Position numbers and translations under genes: made by a program
IMG/VR virus record: IMGVR_UViG_3300044535_001493
Location: 1 to 60,687 of that record
DNA from: a virus
Reading direction: 5' to 3' (one strand)
DNA: 60,687 nucleotides
Part shown: in pieces, positions 31,320 through 38,026 of the stretch
Position numbering within the stretch: the stretch's first letter is position 1
Layout of the letters: every line of letters begins with the position of its first letter
The notes under the pieces: model-generated
Told to the model about the DNA's origin: nothing
Databases searched by the model: none
The model's input: the letters and a program-made list of their open reading frames with translations, nothing else

Positions 31320-31400
31320 GCTGACGTACCAGTGGATGCTTATATCATCTATGCCTGTAGTGGTAAGTTTAAAACGTTGGTTCGAATCCAACCGTCAGTA
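31320..31400 (+). tRNA. Aberrant tRNA-like gene
   Basis: Acceptor GCTGACG/CGTCAGT and T arm GTTGG-TTCGAAT-CCAAC are good. The 49 nt between position 8 and the T stem do not fold into standard D and anticodon arms. A GGATG-CTTATAT-CATCT hairpin would give anticodon UAU (Ile), but then no D arm remains. May be an interrupted or degenerate tRNA. Confidence 0.55.
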
Positions 31401-31406
31401 CAATAA

Positions 31407-31479
31407 GCGGAAGTAGCTCAATTGGTAGAGCTCCTGCCTTCCAAGCAGGTGGTTGAGGGTTCGAGTCCCTTCTTCCGCT
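31407..31479 (+). tRNA. tRNA-Gly(UCC)
   Basis: Acceptor GCGGAAG/CTTCCGC, anticodon arm CCTGC-CTTCCAA-GCAGG (TCC), T arm GAGGG-TTCGAGT-CCCTT. Confidence 0.92.
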
Positions 31480-31509
31480 CAAAAAATAAACGAGTAAAAA
31501 GAATAAATG

Positions 31510-31638
31510 ATGGAAAATATGGTTTTATCAGGAACTTCAGAATCATCAAAAGTTAAATTTGTTAAGACTAATTTTAAATCTGATTTTGCAAAAACATTAA
31601 AGAAAAAACTTAAAAAAAGATTTGGTAGATTAAAATAA
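31510..31638 (+). CDS. Small basic ORF, 42 aa
   Basis: The ATG at 31510 (another at 31507 is out of frame) encodes 42 residues, Ser-rich first and strongly basic at the end (LKKKLKKRFGRLK). As with the ORF at 30760, the last codons contain the TTTGGTAGATTA element that is the -33 region of the next promoter. Function is unknown. Confidence 0.5.
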   Translation: MENMVLSGTSESSKVKFVKTNFKSDFAKTLKKKLKKRFGRLK

Positions 31639-31652
31639 ACTAACTATCTTTG
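31621..31652 (+). promoter_or_regulatory. Host-type promoter for tRNA-Glu/Asp unit
   Basis: TTTG (31621-31624), 20-nt spacer, TATCTTTG (31645-31652), followed 17 nt later by tRNA-Glu. Confidence 0.7.
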
Positions 31653-31669
31653 TAAAACTAAATTAAAAT

Positions 31670-31741
31670 GGTCTGTTCGACAAGGGGTTAAGTCGTCGCC
31701 CTTTCACGGCGAAGTCACGGGTTCGATTCCCGTACAGACTA
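31670..31741 (+). tRNA. tRNA-Glu(UUC)
   Basis: Acceptor GGTCTGT/ACAGACT, anticodon arm around CTTTCAC (TTC) with GTCGCC/GGCGA, T arm ACGGG-TTCGATT-CCCGT. Confidence 0.9.
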
Positions 31742-31750
31742 CAAAATTTT

Positions 31751-31823
31751 GGCTCCATGGTTGAATGGCTACAATACCGCCCTGTCACGGCGTGTGGTAC
31801 GGGTTCGAATCCCGTTGGAGCCG
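31751..31823 (+). tRNA. tRNA-Asp(GUC)
   Basis: Acceptor GGCTCCA/TGGAGCC with G73, anticodon arm CCGCC-CTGTCAC-GGCGT (GTC), T arm ACGGG-TTCGAAT-CCCGT. Confidence 0.92.
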
Positions 31824-31832
31824 CCAAAAAAT

Positions 31833-31912
31833 AGTTAGGTAATGTGTAATGTGAAAATGGTATCACATCCTTAATGGTTACATTGTTGCAGGTTCGAGTC
31901 CTGTCCTGACTA
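31833..31912 (+). tRNA. Aberrant tRNA-like gene, anticodon unclear
   Basis: Acceptor AGTTAGG/CCTGACT and T arm GCAGG-TTCGAGT-CCTGT are good. A D-like stem GTG/CAC has a 17-nt loop. No regular 5-bp anticodon stem forms in the remaining 21 nt; a wobble-rich stem around GTTACAT would give UAC (Val). Possibly degenerate. Confidence 0.5.
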
Positions 31913-31916
31913 CACC

Positions 31917-32081
31917 GGTTACTTGATTCCTGGTAGTAGAGTAACAACCATTGGAGAATTCGGGATGTCTCGCGAATGGGGGCGTAAGAGAAGAGAAACT
32001 TACAACGGTGGAGTGCCTAAGACAAATGAAACGAGACATGTGGGTGATCATATGTTTGACGCTAATCTCCACCTTTTTTAA
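31917..32081 (+). ncRNA. Candidate structured RNA ending in T6
   Basis: Nested complementarity is visible. GTTACT pairs with AGTAAC, ATGTCTCG (about 31967) with CGAGACAT (about 32033), GTAAG with CTTAC, and GGTGGAG (about 32008) with CTCCACC (about 32069), which runs into TTTTTT. There is no convincing ORF. It sits between two aberrant tRNA-like genes. I do not recognise the family. Confidence 0.5.
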
Positions 32082-32184
32082 AATTAAAAAAGACGATAAA
32101 CTTCAGTTCCCATACAGCGGTGAGATGGGCTAAGCTATATACAGGTTCTCGGTGCTGGAAGTAGAAGGCTGAAGAGTCGTTGTT
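32082..32184. other. Gene-free stretch between RNA candidates
   Basis: About 100 nt without an ORF, promoter or tRNA arm that I can support. It is moderately G-rich and may belong to a processed transcript of the RNA island. Confidence 0.4.
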
Positions 32185-32267
32185 TGTCAGGAGTGTAAAA
32201 AGCATCGGTGCCGAATCCTTCCGTTAAGGAAGGTTGCTCATTGTGGGTTCGAATCCCACCCTGACAT
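32185..32267 (+). tRNA. Aberrant tRNA-like gene (possible UUA anticodon)
   Basis: Acceptor TGTCAGG/CCTGACA and T arm GTGGG-TTCGAAT-CCCAC are perfect. A 17-nt hairpin CCTTC-CGTTAAG-GAAGG sits where the anticodon arm should be. Its loop would place UUA at 34-36, with G instead of the invariant U33. The D region is irregular. Degenerate or highly unusual. Confidence 0.5.
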
Positions 32268-32283
32268 CTAAAATTAAAAATAG

Positions 32284-32314
32284 TTTGTGAATTAAAAAAA
32301 ACTTTATATCTTTG
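32284..32314 (+). promoter_or_regulatory. Host-type promoter, nearly leaderless
   Basis: TTTG (32284-32287), 19-nt spacer, TATCTTTG (32307-32314). The ATG at 32319 starts 4 nt later. Confidence 0.7.
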
Positions 32315-32318
32315 TTGT

Positions 32319-32900
32319 ATGAAAACAATTATAACAACCTTATTTATCCTATTTTCTTTTGTTTCTTTTTCTCAAGATTCAATTGTTGAGTACTACAACG
32401 AAATTGCTGGTAAATCTGAATACGGTGATTCTAATAATGCTTTTTATAAATGGAAAGGCGACGTTAAAATTTTTTTTGATTTTGATAATTCAGATTCATT
32501 AAAAGAATATACAAAACCAATCATAAAAGAATTAAATGAACTTATTGACCCAATTAATATTTTAATTGTTGATAATAAAAAAGATGCTAATGTTTTTATT
32601 TATTTTTCTAGTTTTTCAGAATACAAAAAGAAATGTTACATTACTGTAAATGGTAATTTTCTAGGATTTGTATGTTCAACTAAGTATCAGTCAAGAATAT
32701 ATAATAGTTATATTTTTATAAATGAAAATCTTAGTGGTATTGAATTAAAAAGTGTTCTACGTGAAGAAATTACACAATCATTAGGTTTTAGTAATGATTC
32801 TTGGAAATACTCAAATAGTATTTTTTACCAAGGGGGTAATAATGAAAATAAATTTTCAGAATTAGATAAAGAAATAATCAAGTTACATTATAATAACTAA
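32319..32900 (+). CDS. Exported DUF2927-like protein, 193 aa
   Basis: A signal peptide (KTIITTLFILFSFVSFSQ) is followed by a mixed fold. The C-terminal signature LREEITQSLGFSNDS, then SIFYQGG and FSELDKEIIKLHY, resembles the DUF2927 family. There a zincin-like helix carries REE.TQ in place of HExxH. A secreted, probably periplasmic or surface protein made from a host-type, leaderless promoter, so likely early. Function is unknown. Confidence 0.75.
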   Translation: MKTIITTLFILFSFVSFSQDSIVEYYNEIAGKSEYGDSNNAFYKWKGDVKIFFDFDNSDSLKEYTKPIIKELNELIDPINILIVDNKKDANVFIYFSSFSEYKKKCYITVNGNFLGFVCSTKYQSRIYNSYIFINENLSGIELKSVLREEITQSLGFSNDSWKYSNSIFYQGGNNENKFSELDKEIIKLHYNN

Positions 32901-32902
32901 AA

Positions 32903-34228
32903 TTATTTATTACCACCAACACTAAGAGATTGTCTCATATAATCAACCGCTTTTGGATCCCTAACATCTGGATTTTCTCTTGGTATTTCAAACTTTTGTA
33001 GTTCAGGTGCTAATTTTTGATACACCGCTTTACAAGCCGGAACTTTATAAACATCTGCCTTCTGTCCACTTTTTACTGGAGCATTTTTTACTATAGTAGA
33101 TTCGGTAACTTCTTTTGAAATTACTTCAACATAGACTGTACCCGTATGACAACCACCAGAAGATGTTTTATGACCCTCAATTGATTTTAACTTTCCGTTA
33201 CCACCTATTTCACATGTCATTTGAATTTGTAAATCTCCTTGGTATTTTTGAACTGAACCAAGGTTTGCAAACTGTTTTGCTGTTATCTCATCAATTGTAA
33301 ATGTATTAAATCTATAACCACCTTTTTCTTTACCATTTTTAGGTGCTCTAACTTCAGCATCGTCATAATTGTCAAGAACATTGTTTAAAGACGCATAACT
33401 AACTCTTGTTCCTGTTTTATTCGTTCTAAAAATCGGGATGTCATTTGCTGTAATACTCCAAACTGCTTTTTCACAAGCATGACCCTGGGTCGTTGAATTT
33501 TGATCAAAATTTACTTTAACTACAACCCCAGTGAAACATTCAACAACTTCAGGTATAATTTGGGTAATTTGTGTTATACTAGTAGTAGTTTGACCATCTC
33601 CACCACCTTCACGAGAACTTTCTTGTTTAACAGGACAAATAGTCATTTGAATTATAACAACTTGTCCGGCATTTTTATGTGTTTCTTCATTACGGTTTGC
33701 ATCACCTTTACCTCCAGTATCAATAACGTGAGCTTCGGTTGTTGGTTCAACACTAACAGTTAAACCAGCTTTTTGTAACTCATCTAATATTGGTTGTTTA
33801 GCGGCATTAATTCTTGCTTGAGCATAATCCATATTATTTTTGAATTCTTTAGTTTGATTTGGTATAACGCCACTTGGTGTGTAATCATTATTTAATGTAA
33901 AATCAGATTTAACACCATTATCAACATTACTTGCACCACCAATAATTTTCATACTTGTTACAGTACCTCCTTGGAATTCTGGTTTACCCTTAATTTGTTT
34001 ATCAAGTTCTGCAATTATATTTGTTAAATATTCTGTGGAATCGGCCTTTTTAGGATTAAATTTTCCACTAATTGTTAATGGAATACACCCATCACCACCT
34101 TGTTGAGTTGGTGTCGCGGGGGTCGTTGGGTCTTCATAAATAATTTCTTGTTCTGAAATTACAACACCTTTTTTATAACCAAAAAGGTATTTCATATAAT
34201 TTAATTCTTCGTTGATATTTTGTTTCAT
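32903..34228 (-). CDS. Putative virion protein with leader, OmpA-like region, 441 aa
   Basis: The N-terminus NINEELNYMKYLFGYKKG is of the '..E.L..MK.L.G' leader type, and VVISEQE is a possible cleavage zone. Residues about 45-200 (ARINAAKQPILDELQKAGLTVS, EETHKNAGQVVIIQM) loosely resemble OmpA-type peptidoglycan-binding domains. The second half is beta-rich with Cys pairs. It converges on the DUF2927 gene. TATTTATT boxes lie upstream on the minus strand. Confidence 0.65.
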   Translation of the reverse strand: MKQNINEELNYMKYLFGYKKGVVISEQEIIYEDPTTPATPTQQGGDGCIPLTISGKFNPKKADSTEYLTNIIAELDKQIKGKPEFQGGTVTSMKIIGGASNVDNGVKSDFTLNNDYTPSGVIPNQTKEFKNNMDYAQARINAAKQPILDELQKAGLTVSVEPTTEAHVIDTGGKGDANRNEETHKNAGQVVIIQMTICPVKQESSREGGGDGQTTTSITQITQIIPEVVECFTGVVVKVNFDQNSTTQGHACEKAVWSITANDIPIFRTNKTGTRVSYASLNNVLDNYDDAEVRAPKNGKEKGGYRFNTFTIDEITAKQFANLGSVQKYQGDLQIQMTCEIGGNGKLKSIEGHKTSSGGCHTGTVYVEVISKEVTESTIVKNAPVKSGQKADVYKVPACKAVYQKLAPELQKFEIPRENPDVRDPKAVDYMRQSLSVGGNK

Positions 34229-34289
34229 AACTTTTTTTATTTAATAAATATATTTATATATATAAAAATAAACGTTAAATCAATTTAAA

Positions 34290-34457
34290 ATGAAATTAAC
34301 AAAAGAACAAGTATTAGGAATTGTTAGACACGCATTAACATTTGCTGGTGGTATTGTTGTTATGAAAGGATGGGCAGACGAAAGTGTTGTCGCTGAAATC
34401 ACTGGTGGTATTATGACATTAGCAGGTGCTATTTGGTCTGTAATTGCTAAAAAATAA
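34290..34457 (+). CDS. Putative holin, Pam3-gp28-like, 55 aa
   Basis: A 55-residue protein begins KLTKEQVLGIVRHALTF and has two hydrophobic helices (ALTFAGGIVVMKGW and ITGGIMTLAGAIWSVIA) with a basic end. This matches the pattern of the small phage proteins called Pam3-gp28 family holins. Such proteins open the inner membrane at lysis. It has its own strong terminator. No lysis enzyme is adjacent, but the M15-like peptidase follows one gene later. Confidence 0.7.
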   Translation: MKLTKEQVLGIVRHALTFAGGIVVMKGWADESVVAEITGGIMTLAGAIWSVIAKK

Positions 34458-34478
34458 GTTTATTATAACTTTTTGTAG

Positions 34479-34505
34479 ACCCCATCTTTTAAGTGGGGTT
34501 TTTTT
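34479..34505 (+). terminator. Rho-independent terminator
   Basis: ACCCCA/TGGGGT with a 9-nt loop, followed by T7. Confidence 0.9.
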
Positions 34506-34533
34506 GTTGATTAAAAAATATTTTATATCTTTG
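34503..34533 (+). promoter_or_regulatory. Host-type promoter, nearly leaderless
   Basis: TTTG (34503-34506), 19-nt spacer, TATCTTTG (34526-34533). The ATG at 34538 follows after 4 nt. The -33 box overlaps the T-tract of the upstream terminator. Confidence 0.65.
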
Positions 34534-34537
34534 TTTT

Positions 34538-35005
34538 ATGAATATATTTTTTTTAGATTTTGATACACAAAAATGTGCGCAGTATCATTGTGATAAACAC
34601 GTAGTTAAGATGATACTTGAAACAGCACAACTTTTATGTGGTGTACATTGGGTAATTGGGTCTGAAGCGCCATATAAGTTATCCCATAAAAATCATCCTT
34701 GTGCAATCTGGACTAGGGAATCCCTTTCAAATTATTTATATCTTTGCGACCTTGGTTTGGAGTTATGTAAAGAATATACTTACCGATATGGTAAAAGACA
34801 TAAATCCCAGGATATAATAGAATGGTGTTTAGATAATAAACCAAATATACCAGATAAAGATTTTACCCAACCAGCAAAAGCAATGCCAGATGAATATAAG
34901 GTTGAGTCTGTGATTGAATCTTATAGAAATTATTATATAGAAGCAAAAAAATCTTTTGTAAATTGGAAAAATAGAAATATACCAGAATGGTTTTTAATAA
35001 GTTGA
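34538..35005 (+). CDS. Conserved large-phage protein of unknown function, 155 aa
   Basis: The product begins NIFFLDFDTQKCAQYHCDKH and continues VVKMILETAQLLC. I recall this N-terminus from many large phage genomes without a firm function. It contains a C/H-rich segment (QYHCDKH) and a C-terminal helix (SVIESYRNYYIEAKK). Made from a host-type promoter, so it is likely an early gene. A remote link to small DNA glycosylase-like proteins is possible but I cannot support it. Confidence 0.7.
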   Translation: MNIFFLDFDTQKCAQYHCDKHVVKMILETAQLLCGVHWVIGSEAPYKLSHKNHPCAIWTRESLSNYLYLCDLGLELCKEYTYRYGKRHKSQDIIEWCLDNKPNIPDKDFTQPAKAMPDEYKVESVIESYRNYYIEAKKSFVNWKNRNIPEWFLIS

Positions 35006-35015
35006 TATATTTATT
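35006..35015 (+). promoter_or_regulatory. TATATTTATT box (putative phage promoter)
   Basis: One base from the TATATTTATA consensus, starting just past the previous stop codon and 14 nt before the ATG at 35030. Confidence 0.4.
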
Positions 35016-35029
35016 AATAAATATTTTTA

Positions 35030-36100
35030 ATGAAAAAATATATAAATGAATCAGAAACTTTTGGTTTTCCTGTTGGTAAAAAATACCCTGGTTGTGTAAA
35101 TCAAAGAGTTGTATGTATTGGTGGTGGTATTGGTGGAAATTGGGCTGGGTCAATGGAAAGAGCACTTGAGGTTGCTTCTTGGGTAAAAAACCTTGGGATT
35201 TATCCTGGTTCACAAAAACGTAGTATGAAAAATACAGCAAGCAAAAGAAGGTCCGACCATTGGGAAGGTTCTACGGATTCATATGGTGTTGATATTGGTT
35301 GTTCATTAAAACAAGGTGACGAAGGTTTTAAAATAATAAAAGATAAATTGGTAAAATTAGGGTGGATTACCCAAGAAGATGCTGATAGTAAAAAATGGAA
35401 ACCTGCTAGAGGTACATATTCTTCATTTACAAGGGATGGTTATAGATATCAAGTAATTTGGAAATCCGATTCAAATCACGATGACCATATTCATGTCGGC
35501 GTAAGAAATACTAATGAATCACCATCTGAATTTAAAAAAAGTGAATCCGATTCTTTGGAACCAACAAAAAAAGATGAAACACCAAAAATAAAAAAAATAT
35601 TTTATACTGCATTTTCTTCTGGCGAACAATCAATAATTAAATCTGTTTTAAAAAAATTAGACACATTAGGTGTTAGCGATAATTTTTCTAAGATTGTTTT
35701 GGTATCACTTGTTATTAATAAAAAGGACTCAATTTCTACAAGTGAAACGACTTCAAATACCGAAGCACAAAGTTTTATTGATGGGTTAAAAGATAAAACA
35801 TTTAACAATCTAGAAGAATGTTTAGATTATTTTGAAAAAGAATTAGGTAAAACTGATTTTAATAAAAGTGAAATTAAAACAATTGCCGAAAAGTTTGAAG
35901 TTAAGGTCTCCGATGATAGTGGTGGTGAAATCAAACTTGATTTGGAAAAAATCAAAGCTTTTATGGAAAAATTTAGAGAATACTACTCAAAAAAAGATAT
36001 TGGTGAAGAAGAAAAAGTTATAAGAAAAAAAGAAGATGAAAATATCAAACTAAATGAAGAGTTAAGTAGAATGAAAGATTTGATTAAAAAAATTCTTTAA
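35030..36100 (+). CDS. M15-like peptidase domain protein with C-terminal leader-like helix, 356 aa
   Basis: Residues 1-160 show the LAS/M15 metal site. SDHWEGSTDSYGVDIG (75-90) supplies His and Asp ligands, and DDHIHVGV (151-158) the second His pair. This is the pattern of peptidoglycan L,D/D,D-peptidases and endolysins. A helical linker region (190-330) follows. The end (KLNEELSRMKDLIKKIL) resembles the N-terminal leaders of other proteins here, but placed at the C-terminus. It may be the lysis enzyme or a packaged entry hydrolase; the TATATTTATT box suggests late expression. Confidence 0.75.
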   Translation: MKKYINESETFGFPVGKKYPGCVNQRVVCIGGGIGGNWAGSMERALEVASWVKNLGIYPGSQKRSMKNTASKRRSDHWEGSTDSYGVDIGCSLKQGDEGFKIIKDKLVKLGWITQEDADSKKWKPARGTYSSFTRDGYRYQVIWKSDSNHDDHIHVGVRNTNESPSEFKKSESDSLEPTKKDETPKIKKIFYTAFSSGEQSIIKSVLKKLDTLGVSDNFSKIVLVSLVINKKDSISTSETTSNTEAQSFIDGLKDKTFNNLEECLDYFEKELGKTDFNKSEIKTIAEKFEVKVSDDSGGEIKLDLEKIKAFMEKFREYYSKKDIGEEEKVIRKKEDENIKLNEELSRMKDLIKKIL

Positions 36101-36104
36101 CTTT

Positions 36105-36136
36105 CTTGACACAATCAAATATTTAATATATGTTTG
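36105..36136 (+). promoter_or_regulatory. Host-type promoter
   Basis: CTTGAC (from 36105), 20-nt spacer, TATGTTTG (36129-36136), ahead of the small gene at 36160. Confidence 0.6.
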
Positions 36137-36159
36137 TAATGTATTTAAAAACAAACAAA

Positions 36160-36309
36160 ATGACAGAGCAAGAAACACAAGTAATTGAAGTTGAAATCTA
36201 CGGATACATCAACAATGAGGGACAAAGAGTTTTTACACCAAATTTAGAGTTTGCCCATATAATGGCAACAAAATATGGTACAAACCAGGTCTTTATAGAA
36301 AAAAAATAA
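36160..36309 (+). CDS. Small acidic protein, 49 aa
   Basis: The ATG at 36160 opens 49 codons. The peptide has a beta-hairpin-like start (VIEVEIYGYINNEGQRVF) and a helix (LEFAHIMATKYG). It lies 24 nt after a host-type -7 box and directly upstream of the giant RNA unit. No family is recognised. Confidence 0.6.
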   Translation: MTEQETQVIEVEIYGYINNEGQRVFTPNLEFAHIMATKYGTNQVFIEKK

Positions 36310-36326
36310 AAAAAGTTCACAAAGTA

Positions 36327-36358
36327 CTTGACAAATTAAAATAAAAGTCTTAACTTTG
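36327..36358 (+). promoter_or_regulatory. Host-type promoter of the giant RNA unit
   Basis: CTTGAC (36327-36332), 20-nt spacer, TAACTTTG (36351-36358), then TAAAAC, the same downstream bases as in the tRNA promoters. Confidence 0.7.
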
Positions 36359-36364
36359 TAAAAC

Positions 36365-37316
36365 AAATTCGGAAATGACCGAAAACGTTCTTTGAAAACA
36401 AGATTATCCGTTCAGGAGTAAGTAATGAAACTGATAAAGATATTGGGCCGTGTATAGTCCATAAAATAAACTGGGAAACCAGGATAAAGTGAGTAAGTTG
36501 TGTTAACTTATTTGCGGTTTAGGCAACTGAACTTGAGTACACAAGCGGGATACCGTTTAATCTTTAGTACCGAGGGCAACGCTGTAGGGAAAGTGGTTAG
36601 GTGAATTGGCAATGTGGGTTGTCAGTTTGAGATGGGAACATCAATAGGAATAACCCGTAGGGATATTGCAAAAAATAAGGTTATCCGATTTTATTATTGC
36701 GTGTTCCATTATGATAGGATACTTAAAACCGAAAGGTATGTTAGTGTACAAGTGGTGTTGTTACTAACCTTGACCGTCCCCTACCAAGGGTTCGATCTCG
36801 AAGTAGTCTTGAAATATGGAAATGGGGACATTTCACAGAGTAGTTGAGTATCGATTCGTTCAAAAGATGAATTGGCTCGGTTGGCAGACCACTACTTTGA
36901 TAATCCACAACACAACTACTTTATGGAAAGTAATAAAACTAAATTATTAACTACAAAAAGGAAAAGTGTCTGTCAGGTTTGGATGAAAGGTGACTACATA
37001 GTAATGAGCCGTTCATTGCACACAAGGATCCCAAGTCTGAGTGTAATTATCCGAAAAACCTTTAGTCCCGCAAGGACGAACTGGGGAGGCATCCTCGGAA
37101 AGAGTCAAGTAAGATGAGAGTAATTCAAACCTCAAGGAGTGGTAAACCTAAAAGACCGTCACTGAGAAATACTTTCCAAAAGAAAGTGGATAAGAGTAGA
37201 ATAAATAATGACTCTAAAGGTTCTCAATAACAGGTGTAATCTCAGCCTTATTTTTAAAATCTAAGATCTTATTAAAAAAAATTAGGGGTAACAATTAGTT
37301 GCCCTTTTCTTTTTAC
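36365..37316 (+). ncRNA. Giant structured non-coding RNA candidate (about 0.95 kb; GOLLD/ROOL-like class)
   Basis: A host-type promoter and a rho-independent terminator (37286-37316) frame about 930 nt in which no frame has phage-like coding composition. It is visibly richer in G and C than its neighbours and full of short perfect hairpins: ACC-GAAA-GGT near 36727, GTTAGT...ACTAAC, GTCC-CGCAA-GGAC near 37064, GGAGG-CAT-CCTC near 37086, and CACTTTC/GAAAGTG-type pairs near 37180. Size, phage context and closeness to a tRNA array match what is known of GOLLD and ROOL RNAs. I cannot recall enough of their conserved sequence to assign either. A new class is equally possible. Confidence 0.7.
37286..37316 (+). 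terminator. Rho-independent terminator of the giant RNA
   Basis: GGGTAAC/GTTGCCC (one G-U) around AATTA, followed by TTTTCTTTTT. Confidence 0.8.
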
Positions 37317-37324
37317 AAAAAATG

Positions 37325-37340
37325 TACTATATATATAGTA
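37325..37340. promoter_or_regulatory. 16-nt perfect palindrome upstream of lipoprotein
   Basis: TACTATATATATAGTA is perfectly symmetric and sits 29 nt before the lipoprotein ATG. It overlaps the likely promoter, so it may be an operator; AT-richness makes chance occurrence possible. Confidence 0.35.
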
Positions 37341-37369
37341 TAATAAACTTTAATTAAACCTTATTCGAA

Positions 37370-37531
37370 ATGAAAAAATTATTTTTAATTTCTTTAACAA
37401 TTTTCACGACAATCTCTCTTATGACATCTTGTGGTGAAAAAGGAACAGGAAACGCAACTGAAGATGCAACTGCTGTAGAATCTACAACTAATGCAACTGA
37501 GGTAGTAAAAGACACTACTTCTGTTAAGTAA
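37370..37531 (+). CDS. Small lipoprotein, 53 aa
   Basis: The N-terminus KKLFLISLTIFTTISLMTSC is a lipoprotein signal with the modified Cys at residue 20. The mature part is about 33 residues, Thr/Ala/Glu-rich and without structure. This is the size of superinfection-exclusion lipoproteins known in other phages (which block receptors or DNA entry), though no specific family is recognised. It ends in its own terminator. Confidence 0.75.
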   Translation: MKKLFLISLTIFTTISLMTSCGEKGTGNATEDATAVESTTNATEVVKDTTSVK

Positions 37532-37555
37532 TTAGGATATTTCCTAAAAAAGAAA

Positions 37556-37582
37556 ACCCACTTCAAAAGAGTGGGTTTTTTA
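37556..37582 (+). terminator. Rho-independent terminator
   Basis: ACCCACT/AGTGGGT around TCAAAAG followed by T6. Only 2 nt from the 3' end of the convergent tmRNA. Confidence 0.9.
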
Positions 37583-37584
37583 AT

Positions 37585-37975
37585 TGGTGGAGGTGGAGGG
37601 ACTCGAACCCTCGTCCATAATATCCTGTCAGATAAGGACTACACGTTTAGGTTGGTATTTTCTAATACCCCAAAATATTTGATTTGTTCTTCACCATCGT
37701 AAATCAACAACCAATGGTCCCGAATCGGATTTAGAGAGCCATCCGGTGTGCTCTATCAAGCTACGACTTCTGTTGCTAGGTTATATGTCTGCCGACCCCC
37801 CGTTTCCGTAAACTTCTTAAGCTACAGTAACTTCAGAACCTCTTACTAATCCAAGAGTTTCCATTTTGTTTAGCACATTGCCAGTTGTTTTCTAAGTCAG
37901 TTTTTAAAGAGATTAACTCAGTCCCTACGTGCCCTTATTCCTCAGCCGATACCTGTCAAATCCAAAAACACCCCC
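37585..37975 (-). ncRNA. ssrA: tmRNA (transfer-messenger RNA)
   Basis: Read on the minus strand, the 5' end GGGGGTGTTTTTGGATTTG begins like all bacterial tmRNAs. It pairs with the 3' end CACCTCC-A-CCA (CCA encoded). The T arm GAGGG-TTCGAGT-CCCTC is canonical, and a long P2 helix joins AATAAGG and CCTTAT. Length is 391 nt. The internal region has no ALAA-type tag. The frame best aligned with a normal tag end runs ...GLVRGSEVTVA then TAA (about 37815-37885). A second frame keeps the flavobacterial-like ENN start but ends KRF then TGA. tmRNA rescues stalled ribosomes and tags the nascent chain for proteolysis. Confidence 0.93.
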
Positions 37976-38012
37976 ATATTATCAAAGAACTATATATAAA
38001 TACAAATATAAT

Positions 38013-38022
38013 TATATTTATC
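38013..38022 (+). promoter_or_regulatory. TATATTTATC box (putative phage promoter)
   Basis: One base from consensus, ending 4 nt before the ATG at 38027. Confidence 0.4.
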
Positions 38023-38026
38023 TAAT

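Noticed and set aside
31951-32133. 60-codon open frame within the RNA island
   Set aside because: It overlaps the candidate structured RNA helices and has an implausible peptide; chance frame.
32185-32267. Functional ochre suppressor tRNA and stop-codon recoding
   Set aside because: TAA is used as the normal stop in most genes, TAG and TGA also end genes, and the candidate lacks U33 and a proper D arm.
36614-37117. Two open frames of about 80 codons inside the giant RNA unit
   Set aside because: Their composition is unlike phage proteins here, they have no promoter box of their own, and they cross obvious hairpins; treated as chance frames.
36365-37316. Group I or group II intron as explanation of the gene-free region
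   Set aside because: No domain V-like hairpin, no flanking split gene and no intron endonuclease; the region has its own promoter and terminator.
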